A DNA stretch of 20,269 nt from Candidatus Bathyarchaeota archaeon. Lineage in GTDB: Archaea; Thermoproteota; Bathyarchaeia; TCS64. The notes below the pieces were generated by a model. That model searched no databases. It was not told the DNA's origin and was given only the letters and a program-made list of their open reading frames with translations. Position 1 is the stretch's first letter; every line of letters begins with the position of its first letter. A program made the position numbers and the translations under genes. Where the stretch lies: the NCBI GenBank assembly GCA_030669135.1, contig DAOVEE010000011.1, forward strand, positions 1-20,269. The letters are read 5' to 3'. Of the stretch, positions 14,344 to 20,269 are shown piece after piece.

Positions 14344-15636
14344 ATGAAACCAAAAGCCGCGATAATCGGCCTCGACGGCGTACCGATCCACCTACTAGAG
14401 GACCTGGCACAGCGAGGCGTCATGCCCCATACGAAGGAGCTCATCAAACAAGGGAACCTCATGAAGATGCGATCAAGCCTGCCCGCAAACAGCGCCGCAT
14501 CCTGGAGCAGCATGATCACGGGGACGAACCCGGGGACCCACGGCGTCTACGGCTTCACCGACTTCATCCCAGGCACCTACACCGTGAGCTTCCACAACAG
14601 CCACAAGCTGAAAGCCCCGCCGTTCTGGAGCACAGCACCGGAAAAACGTGTGCTCATAATCAACCTCCCCGCGGCGTACCCCGCCCAGCCGCTGAACGGC
14701 ACAATGATCACAGGCTTCGTTTCACCCCAGCTAGAGAAGGCGGTGTACCCCCCCGACCTGTACCCTAGGCTGAGAGACGGCGGCTACGAGGTGGACGTGG
14801 ACGCCTCGCTGTTCAAAAAGTCCGTCTCCTTATTCCTCCAGAAACTTGAAGAGACGCTGGACCGGAGAACCCGCGTCCTCGACCATCTATTGGAAAAAGA
14901 CGGCTACGACCTGTTGTTCTTCGTGGTCACCGGGACCGACCGCATAGAGCACCACCTCTGGGACGCCTACGCCGACGGCACACACGACCAACACCCGGAG
15001 TTCCTCGGCTTCTTCAAGAAAGTAGACGACGCCATAGCGCACATCACGTCCAAGCTGGACCCCGACGCCCCCCTCATGATGCTCAGCGACCACGGCATGG
15101 GACCCATCGAGACCGCCGTCAACCTCAACACGTTGCTCAGAGAAGAAGGCTGCCTGGTGACCGGGGACACCCCGCGGAAAAACTTCAACAACATCAGAGA
15201 AGAGACCCGGGCTTTCGCCTCCGAGTCAAGCAAGATCTATCTAAACCACGTCGACAGGTTCCCCAGAGGCTCCGTGAAACCAGAGGATACCCCTAAAATT
15301 CAGGGGGAGCTCGTCGACCTGTTATCCGGGTTGAGATACAACGGACGCAAGGTGGTGAAAGCAGTCCACCTCAAACAGGATATCTTCAGGGGGCCTGAAA
15401 CCGGGGACGCGCCCGACCTCGTCGTGACACCCGAGAACGGGTTCAGTTTCAAGACAGGGCTGTTCAAGGAATCCCTCTTCGAGGAGGACTTCTTATCCGG
15501 GGCGCACACGGAGGACGACGCCTTCCTGTACCTCAGGGGGTGGAGCCAGGATGACCGGCTCCCGGAGCATCCCTGTATCGAGGACTCGATTCACGTCTTC
15601 AGAAAACTAATTGGAGAGAAGCTAGATGCAGCATAA
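14344..15636 (+). CDS. Alkaline-phosphatase-superfamily hydrolase (type I phosphodiesterase/nucleotide pyrophosphatase-like)
   Basis: A 430-residue soluble metal-dependent hydrolase. Family marks: metal Asp11 in IIGLDGVP; the nucleophile region RSSLPANSAASWSSMITGTN with PGTHGVYGF, where S50 takes the place of the usual Thr/Ser (TPPAW-type motif); TGTDRIEHHLW with Asp and His metal ligands; and LSDHGMGP with Asp-His. Substrates in this family include nucleotide sugars, dinucleotides and phosphoglycerate, so the substrate here is open. Its place ahead of a nucleotide-sugar epimerase hints at nucleotide-sugar or sugar-phosphate turnover. The frame extends to TTG 14320, but ATG 14344 begins the conserved strand and GTGA lies upstream. 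It overlaps the next gene by 11 bases. No signal peptide. Confidence 0.85.
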   Translation: MKPKAAIIGLDGVPIHLLEDLAQRGVMPHTKELIKQGNLMKMRSSLPANSAASWSSMITGTNPGTHGVYGFTDFIPGTYTVSFHNSHKLKAPPFWSTAPEKRVLIINLPAAYPAQPLNGTMITGFVSPQLEKAVYPPDLYPRLRDGGYEVDVDASLFKKSVSLFLQKLEETLDRRTRVLDHLLEKDGYDLLFFVVTGTDRIEHHLWDAYADGTHDQHPEFLGFFKKVDDAIAHITSKLDPDAPLMMLSDHGMGPIETAVNLNTLLREEGCLVTGDTPRKNFNNIREETRAFASESSKIYLNHVDRFPRGSVKPEDTPKIQGELVDLLSGLRYNGRKVVKAVHLKQDIFRGPETGDAPDLVVTPENGFSFKTGLFKESLFEEDFLSGAHTEDDAFLYLRGWSQDDRLPEHPCIEDSIHVFRKLIGEKLDAA

Positions 15637-17158
15637 CGAAGAAAAAACTTGCTGGAACTGCCCCGCAGCCCTGCTTAAAGGAAACGTGGACTTCAGGGCA
15701 TGCGGCCAGTCGATAGCGGTGATACAAAACAAGATCTCCGAGGAGGGGCTCCTCATCGAGTGCACGAGACGCCCCGAACTCGGGATGTTCGAGCCAAGCA
15801 TAACCTTCGAGCAGTGCCCGGAGTGGCGTGAAACCCAGTATGGGTACCTCCTCAAAGAAATGCGTGTAATGATCCTGGGGATCGACGGTTACCTGGGCTG
15901 GACCCTTGCCCTGAAGATCGCGAAACTGGGCTGCAGAGTCAGCGGCATAGACAACTACCTCAGGAGAAACGCCGTCGCGGAGAAGGGAAGCAAGAGCGTC
16001 GTTCCCATCGCGGACATGGAGACCAGACTCAAAACCGCCAAGGAGCAGCACGGCGTGGACATAGACTTCCGTGAACTCGACCTCCTGGACAGGGACGAGC
16101 TGGCCGAGTACCTCAGAGAGGTGCAGCCCGAAGCAGTGGTCCACTACGGGGAGATCCCGAGCGCACCCTACAGCATGGTGGACGCGGAGCACGCCATCAG
16201 GACCCAGCACAACAACACCCTGGGCACACTCGGCGTACTGTTCCTCATCAAGGAGATCTGCCCCGAGGCCAACATACTCAAACTGGGCACCATGGGGGAG
16301 TACGGCACACCGTTGACCGGGCGCCCCATCTTCGAGGGCCTGTTCCCCGCGGACGCCGTGCTCACCTGGAGAGGGCAGGAGTGGAGCATGGGCGGGGAGC
16401 TGACGCCGCGGGACCCGGCCAGCTTCTACCACGTCAGCAAGGTCCAGGACACTTTCAACGTCTACGAGGCATGCAAGTACTGGTGGCTCAGAAGCTACGA
16501 CGTCATGCAGGGCGTCATCTTCGGCGTCCACACGGAGGAGGTCGCCGCGCACCCGGACCTACGCACACGGCTCGACGTGGATGAGTGGTTCGGCACGGTG
16601 ATCAACAGGTTCGTCGCCCAGGCCGTGCTGGGCATCCCGTTGACTGTCTACGGGTCCGGGGAACAGATCCGGGGCTACCTTGCGCTGGAGGACGCCATGG
16701 AGTGCATGGTGCGGCTCCTATCTTCGCCCCCAGAGCCCGGACAGTATGACGTGGTGAACCAGCTCAGCCAGCTCTACAAGGTCAAGGAGCTCGCGGAGAT
16801 CGTGGCCCGGGTGGGGAGCCGGAGACACGGGCTCACCGTCCGCATCCAGCGGGTGGAGAACCCCCGCATCGAGGCTGATGAACACCCCTTCCTGGTGGTC
16901 GCCAAGAAGCTGCGTGAGAACCTCGGGTACCAGCCTAAGACCCCGTTGGAGGTGGAGATCGACAGGATGTTCACCCTGCTCCTGCAGCCCAGGGTCCGCG
17001 GACGGCTGGAGTCCGTCAGGGACACCGTGTTCCCGAAGACGTGGTGGAGCGGGGAGCACAAGGAGACCATGACGCTGGAGGTCTACGAGCCGGGGACCCA
17101 TGTAATGGCGGGCTACAGCCCAGACCTCGTGGTATCAGATCATGATGGAGACGAGTAG
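15626..17158 (+). CDS. UDP-sulfoquinovose synthase-like (SQD1/Agl3) NAD-dependent epimerase with an extra Cys-rich N-terminal domain
   Basis: Residues from about 80 on form an extended SDR with the SQD1 dinucleotide motif (MILGIDGYLGWTLAL) and catalytic residues T222, M223, E225 in KLGTMGEYGTP and Y268-x3-K272 in SFYHVSK. QGVIFGVHTEEV and a late YGSGEQIRGYLALEDAMEC are also SQD1-like. Such enzymes make UDP-sulfoquinovose from UDP-glucose and sulfite, for sulfolipid or, in Sulfolobus (Agl3), for N-glycans. The first 79 residues are not part of the SDR and hold five cysteines (C9, C12, C26, C46, C64), suggesting a metal or Fe-S site; no second start with a good ribosome-binding site separates them. 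ATG 15626 follows GGAGAG by 7 bases. The TAG stop abuts the thioredoxin ATG in the same frame. Another epimerase specificity is possible. Confidence 0.85.
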   Translation: MQHNEEKTCWNCPAALLKGNVDFRACGQSIAVIQNKISEEGLLIECTRRPELGMFEPSITFEQCPEWRETQYGYLLKEMRVMILGIDGYLGWTLALKIAKLGCRVSGIDNYLRRNAVAEKGSKSVVPIADMETRLKTAKEQHGVDIDFRELDLLDRDELAEYLREVQPEAVVHYGEIPSAPYSMVDAEHAIRTQHNNTLGTLGVLFLIKEICPEANILKLGTMGEYGTPLTGRPIFEGLFPADAVLTWRGQEWSMGGELTPRDPASFYHVSKVQDTFNVYEACKYWWLRSYDVMQGVIFGVHTEEVAAHPDLRTRLDVDEWFGTVINRFVAQAVLGIPLTVYGSGEQIRGYLALEDAMECMVRLLSSPPEPGQYDVVNQLSQLYKVKELAEIVARVGSRRHGLTVRIQRVENPRIEADEHPFLVVAKKLRENLGYQPKTPLEVEIDRMFTLLLQPRVRGRLESVRDTVFPKTWWSGEHKETMTLEVYEPGTHVMAGYSPDLVVSDHDGDE

Positions 17159-17467
17159 ATGGAGATAAGCGACAGGGACTTCGACGAGAAGGTGCTCTCC
17201 TCAGAGAAGCCCGTGCTCCTGGAGTACTGGGCGTCGTGGTGCCCACCCTGCCACACAATTAAAAAGGTGCTCAAGAAGCTCGACGGAGAGGACACGTGGT
17301 TCAGGGTCGTCACCATCAACGTGGACCGGAACCTGGGTTACGCCTCAAAATACAGCGTGAAGGGGGTCCCGTGTTTCATGATCTTCAAGCAGGGTGAGCT
17401 CATCCACCGCGAGGTGGGCGCGAGATCAGAGAAACAGATACGCGCCATGCTCAACGAGCATATATGA
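17159..17467 (+). CDS. Thioredoxin
   Basis: A 102-residue cytoplasmic thioredoxin: one complete thioredoxin fold with active site WCPPC (C28, C31) and cis-proline in VKGVPCFMIFKQGE. The residues between the active cysteines are Pro-Pro rather than the classical Gly-Pro, as in several archaeal and thiol-disulfide-type thioredoxins. An extra Cys follows the cis-proline (PCF). ATG 17159 directly follows the epimerase TAG, and GGAG lies about 8 bases before it. Being the last gene of this operon, it could keep the cysteines of the epimerase N-terminus reduced or handle sulfite chemistry, but that is inference. Confidence 0.93.
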   Translation: MEISDRDFDEKVLSSEKPVLLEYWASWCPPCHTIKKVLKKLDGEDTWFRVVTINVDRNLGYASKYSVKGVPCFMIFKQGELIHREVGARSEKQIRAMLNEHI

Positions 17468-17495
17468 TTTAATAGTTATCTCAACGGGAATGGGA

Positions 17496-17578
17496 CTCCG
17501 GTGCATAGTCACCCAGGAGACGGGCAAAGTTAGCGACTGAGCAGATACGCCGAGAGACGGCTTCAACTGGTTAGACCA
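17496..17578 (+). other. Intergenic cluster of three small hairpins
   Basis: The 164-base gap after thioredoxin has no gene. It holds CTCC-GGTG pairing with CACC-CA-GGAG (17496-17519), GCCG-AGAGA-CGGC (17549-17561) and TGGT-TAG-ACCA (17568-17578). They may be 3' structure of the thioredoxin transcript or a small RNA. No tRNA-like T-loop or C/D-box pair is evident. Confidence 0.25.
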
Positions 17579-17589
17579 AAGAACCATCC

Positions 17590-17602
17590 ATAATTTTATC
17601 CA
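17590..17602 (+). promoter_or_regulatory. Probable TATA region of the HD gene pair (13-base sequence repeated at 18504)
   Basis: ATAATTTTATCCA lies about 35 bases before ATG 17632. The same 13 bases recur at 18504-18516, just after the second HD gene's stop and ahead of the serine hydrolase. The first copy is a likely TATA box for the HD pair. Confidence 0.4.
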
Positions 17603-17631
17603 AAGTTATCGACAGATTAAGAGTGGTTTGT

Positions 17632-18066
17632 ATGGGTAGGCTTGAGGATAAGGCTCTTGACTATGCGAGTAAGAAGCATAGGGGGCAGCTGGATGACCGT
17701 GGTAGACCCTACTTCTTCGCACACGTAATCCAGGTATATAATGTATTACAGGATGTTACTGATGATGAGGCTACCATCTGCGCAGGTTTACTACATGATG
17801 TCATCGAGGACACAGACACCACGTACGTGGAACTGGTACACGAGTTCACCAAGGAGATCGCAGACCTCGTCGTAGAGGTAACCCACGAAGGCATGGACTA
17901 CCGAGACTACTATTTCCCGAGGCTGAAGAGCAGGAAAGCCATACTCATACAGTTCGCCGATCGACTCAGCAACATGTCACGGATGAGGTACTGGCCTGGC
18001 GACGTACAGCAGCGGTTTCTAGAGGACAGCGTGTTCTGGAGAACAGAGCCCGTGGAGGATGCCTAG
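17632..18066 (+). CDS. HD-domain hydrolase, SpoT/Mesh1-like, first tandem copy
   Basis: A 144-residue stand-alone HD protein of the RelA/SpoT hydrolase type. The metal quartet is intact: H31 (PYFFAHVIQ), H55-D56 (GLLHDVIEDTDTT) and D110 (FADRLSN). AxxxHxGQ near 12-19 and ExxDT at 59-63 also match the (p)ppGpp-hydrolase and Mesh1 pattern, where related enzymes remove pyrophosphate from ppGpp or phosphate from NADPH. No synthetase, TGS or ACT domain is present. The frame opens at GTG 17623, but ATG 17632 gives MGRLEDKAL, identical to the start of the second copy, so I chose it. The next gene begins directly after its TAG, in the same frame. True substrate is unproven. Confidence 0.85.
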   Translation: MGRLEDKALDYASKKHRGQLDDRGRPYFFAHVIQVYNVLQDVTDDEATICAGLLHDVIEDTDTTYVELVHEFTKEIADLVVEVTHEGMDYRDYYFPRLKSRKAILIQFADRLSNMSRMRYWPGDVQQRFLEDSVFWRTEPVEDA

Positions 18067-18507
18067 TTGGGTCGGCTTGAGGATAAGGCCCTGGAGTTCG
18101 CCAGCATCAAGCATGAGGGTCAGCTTGACGACCAGGGCAGACCTTACTTCTTCGCCCACATCATCCAGGTATATAGCTTGTTGAAGGATGTGACTGAGGA
18201 CGAGGAGACGCTGTGTGCAGGCATACTTCATGATACCCTAGAGGATACTGATACGACCTATGAGGAGCTGGTCCATGAGTTTAACAAGGTGATCGCCGAT
18301 CTTGTCTTGGAGTTGACCTATCAGGGTGACAAGGAGACAGGGAGATATTTCCCATTACTGAACTCCCACAAAGCGATAATTGTGAAGTTCGCTGACAGGC
18401 TGAGCAACCTTGTCCGTATGGTGGATTGGCCTGGAGACTGGCAGCAGGGCTACCTACGGAACAGCGTATTCTGGCCAACAGATCCAAAAAAGAAACCCAA
18501 ACAATAA
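18067..18507 (+). CDS. HD-domain hydrolase, SpoT/Mesh1-like, second tandem copy
   Basis: A 146-residue paralogue of the preceding protein: by hand count about 95 of the first 140 residues are identical, without gaps. It keeps the same metal ligands (H31, H55-D56, D110). Differences gather at 85-93 (YQGDKETGR against HEGMDYRDY) and at the C-terminus (KKKPKQ). TTG 18067 follows the upstream TAG with no gap, and GGAGG at 18054-18058 lies 8 bases before it, so TTG is a well-supported start and translation is coupled. Two retained active sites suggest a heterodimer or two related substrates. Third-position drift between the copies is considerable, so the duplication is not recent. Confidence 0.87.
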   Translation: MGRLEDKALEFASIKHEGQLDDQGRPYFFAHIIQVYSLLKDVTEDEETLCAGILHDTLEDTDTTYEELVHEFNKVIADLVLELTYQGDKETGRYFPLLNSHKAIIVKFADRLSNLVRMVDWPGDWQQGYLRNSVFWPTDPKKKPKQ

Positions 18508-18516
18508 TTTTATCCA
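18504..18516 (+). repeat. Second copy of the 13-base repeat ATAATTTTATCCA
   Basis: Identical to 17590-17602. It overlaps the stop of the second HD gene and lies about 85 bases before the serine hydrolase start, where it may act as that gene's TATA region, with a leader of some 60 bases. Confidence 0.35.
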
Positions 18517-18598
18517 CAATTAACTGTATCATTATTCAAGGCTGAGTAACTATCTGTCCACTCGGATCAGTTGTAAAAAATGTTCAGGAGGAAACTTG

Positions 18599-19663
18599 AT
18601 GAAATACTATCCATCACGTTGGAGCTGGGAGAGAAAAACTCCCAAAGAGTTGAGTCTAGATCCGGATGAGATCAAGAAAGCGGTTGAGTGGGCGAAAACC
18701 CATGAGACTGAGTTCCCTGTGAACCTGATGCACCACATTAGGGGAAATAATAACAACAAGACGTGGGATGACGGTGAGGTGCTTGGGCCAACCAAGCCCC
18801 GGGCTGGTCCAAACGGCTTCATCATCAAGAACGGTTACATCGTCGCCGAGTGGGGCGACACGAAAAGAGTCGACATGACCTTCAGCGTAACCAAGAGCTA
18901 CATCAGCACATGCGCAGGGCTAGCACTGGACCGAGGCTTGATCAAGGACATCAATGACCCAGTCCACAAATACGTCACAACGGGAGAGTTCGATAGTCCT
19001 CACAACAGGAAGATCACATGGCACCACATGCTTCAACAGACCAACGAGTGGGACGGCTCACTTTGGGGTAAGAACTACCGAGCAGCACCTCCCGAGGGAA
19101 CGGCACGAGACCCAGAGGAACCGGGAACCGTCTATGAGTATAACGACACCAGAGTAAACGCTACAGCCCTCGCCCTCTTGCATGTCTGGAGAAACCCCTT
19201 GCCACAAGTACTGAAAAAATACATCATGGACCCAATAGAGGCGTCTAGCACCTGGAGATGGCATGGATACAGGAATAGTTGGATAGAACTAGACGGAGTT
19301 AAGGTGCAGTCTGTAAGTGGGGGAGGACACTGGGGAGGCGGCATGTGGATCAACAGTTATGATCAGGCACGCTTCGGCTTACTATGGCTCAACAATGGCA
19401 GGTGGAAAAAAGATCAGCTTCTCAGCGAGGGATACGTCAAGATGGCTACCGGTAAGGGTGACGTGAACCCGGTGTATGGGTACATGTGGTGGATGAACCC
19501 GGAGCGGTGGAGCAGTGGTCCAGATACCAGTTATAGCGGGATAGGAGCAGGCGGTAACTATGTGTGGTGTGACCCAGAGCATGACATATTGCTGATAACT
19601 CGTTGGATAGACCACAACGAGATCGATGGCATGATAAAACACATTATGAACGCGATATCGTAG
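18599..19663 (+). CDS. Serine hydrolase, beta-lactamase/penicillin-binding-protein fold (class C-like)
   Basis: A 354-residue protein of the beta-lactamase-related serine hydrolase family (COG1680 type). The nucleophile motif S96-x-x-K99 is in DMTFSVTKSYIS; the second motif is Y181-N-D in PGTVYEYNDTRVNA, in place of the usual YxN; the late GGGHWGGGMW region and GAGGNYVWCDPEHDILLI correspond to the strand lining the active site. There is no signal peptide or membrane segment, so it is probably cytoplasmic and more likely an esterase, amidase or peptidase than an antibiotic lactamase; archaea lack murein. AGGAGG at 18587-18592 lies six bases before ATG 18599, which is preferred over TTG 18596. 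Codon composition is less GC-rich than the core genes. Confidence 0.87.
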   Translation: MKYYPSRWSWERKTPKELSLDPDEIKKAVEWAKTHETEFPVNLMHHIRGNNNNKTWDDGEVLGPTKPRAGPNGFIIKNGYIVAEWGDTKRVDMTFSVTKSYISTCAGLALDRGLIKDINDPVHKYVTTGEFDSPHNRKITWHHMLQQTNEWDGSLWGKNYRAAPPEGTARDPEEPGTVYEYNDTRVNATALALLHVWRNPLPQVLKKYIMDPIEASSTWRWHGYRNSWIELDGVKVQSVSGGGHWGGGMWINSYDQARFGLLWLNNGRWKKDQLLSEGYVKMATGKGDVNPVYGYMWWMNPERWSSGPDTSYSGIGAGGNYVWCDPEHDILLITRWIDHNEIDGMIKHIMNAIS

Positions 19664-19761
19664 AACATTAAATCCGGGTCAAAATACCTAAAAGATTACA
19701 AGGTTCTTTACCTATCCATAATCATATCCGCAGTAAACACTACAGGTAAATTTGATTGATT

Positions 19762-20269
19762 GTGAAGGACGAAAATGTTCCAAAATTCTTTATACCTTCA
19801 TTATTCTTCTCACAATTAGCTACACGACCATCAGGAATACTCACAGGCTTCATCCTAATCGAAATTGGCCTGACTTTTAATACGACAGTTGGAGTCATGG
19901 GGCAACTATTCACAGCTTCATCCCTAATCGACATGATAAGTGCACCCATTCTCGCGGTGTTAAGCATCAAGATTAAACCAAAAACGCTTCTATTGACAGG
20001 AATCGTGTTAATAACAATCTCAGCCATAGGATGCTCAATATCCCCAACCTACCTCGCTATGCTATTTTCATACTGTTTGAACGGATTAGGAGTGGCGATG
20101 ATAGCTCCCATGATTATGACTTTGATAGGTGAAAATCTGCCTCAAGAGAAAAGATCAGGGGCCATTGGATTAATTGTCGCTAGTACACCGATGCTTTCAA
20201 CTATAACGGGATTAATAATCGGTAGAATCACGGGTTTTGGTTGGAGAACAGCTTACCTAATCTATGTTC
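19762..20269 (+). CDS. Major facilitator superfamily transporter, N-terminal part, cut by the window edge
   Basis: The frame is open from GTG 19762 to the end of the window, giving 169 residues that continue beyond it. It reads MKDENVPKFFIPSLFFSQLA, then several hydrophobic helices (IEIGLTFNTTVGVMGQLFTA, KTLLLTGIVLITISAIG, LAMLFSYCLNGLGVAMIAPM) and the MFS-type EKRSGAIGLIVASTPMLSTI with GFGWRTAYLIY, typical of AraJ-like efflux permeases. The substrate is unknown. TTG 19756 is an alternative start, since AGGT lies nine bases before it; an in-frame TGA precedes both. By eye it is the most AT-rich gene of the right half, which may mean recent acquisition. Confidence 0.85.
   Translation, partial: MKDENVPKFFIPSLFFSQLATRPSGILTGFILIEIGLTFNTTVGVMGQLFTASSLIDMISAPILAVLSIKIKPKTLLLTGIVLITISAIGCSISPTYLAMLFSYCLNGLGVAMIAPMIMTLIGENLPQEKRSGAIGLIVASTPMLSTITGLIIGRITGFGWRTAYLIYV

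Noticed and set aside
15599..16552. Long minus-strand open frame opposite the epimerase (317 codons)
   Set aside because: It lies wholly antisense to a gene with clear SDR motifs and has no recognisable domain or ribosome-binding site.
17468..17631. Possible tRNA or C/D-box RNA in the gap
   Set aside because: No T-loop consensus, no acceptor stem pairing and no paired C and D boxes could be found.
1..20269. CRISPR arrays, insertion sequences or prophage genes
   Set aside because: No regularly spaced repeats, transposase, integrase or phage structural motifs were seen on either strand.

Overview
The window is archaeal chromosomal DNA. The evidence is an archaeal-type leucyl-tRNA synthetase, the archaeal/eukaryotic ribosomal proteins S15 and S3Ae, three KEOPS components (Kae1, Bud32, Pcc1), a RecJ-like DHH nuclease, TATA-type promoters and at least one probably leaderless start. 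Kae1 and Bud32 are separate genes; in many Euryarchaeota they are fused. This, with the GC-rich core, hints at a TACK-type archaeon such as Bathyarchaeia, but that is inference only.

Layout. 1-300: AT-rich 3' end of an alanyl-tRNA synthetase of the short bacterial (CPR-like) kind. 386-490: a GC-rich fragment resembling the lost C-terminus of an archaeal AlaRS. 498-2012 (-): a secreted alpha/alpha-toroid protein with PKD-like and chitobiase-C-like domains. 2148-5069: leuS. 5156-7306: kae1, bud32 and an XTP/dITP pyrophosphatase in one tight operon; bud32 carries an in-frame TAG exactly where its GAEA motif should be. 7310-8272 (-): a CBS-pair/AlbA_2 protein. 8370-9704 (-): an MmgE/PrpD family protein. 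9841-11954: rps15, DHH nuclease and pcc1. 11946-13453: a divergent arsR/acr3 arsenic module with an operator-like dyad over both TATA boxes. 13520-14095: rps3ae. 14344-17467: an operon of an alkaline-phosphatase-superfamily enzyme, a UDP-sulfoquinovose-synthase-like epimerase with an extra Cys-rich N-terminus, and thioredoxin. 17632-18507: two tandem duplicated HD-domain (SpoT/Mesh1-like) hydrolases. 18599-19663: a serine hydrolase of the beta-lactamase fold. 19762-end: the N-terminal half of an AT-rich MFS transporter.

How it works together. The central part is a translation and tRNA-modification neighbourhood (LeuRS, KEOPS t6A machinery, S15, S3Ae). An arsenic-resistance module sits inside the rps15-DHH-pcc1-rps3ae order that is familiar from other archaea. 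The right part is accessory: sugar-nucleotide/sulfosugar chemistry, possible alarmone hydrolysis and transport, with GC falling toward the right edge. Most striking are the bud32 amber codon, the apparent in-place replacement of archaeal alaS by a short bacterial-type gene, and the same-frame zero-gap TAG junctions.
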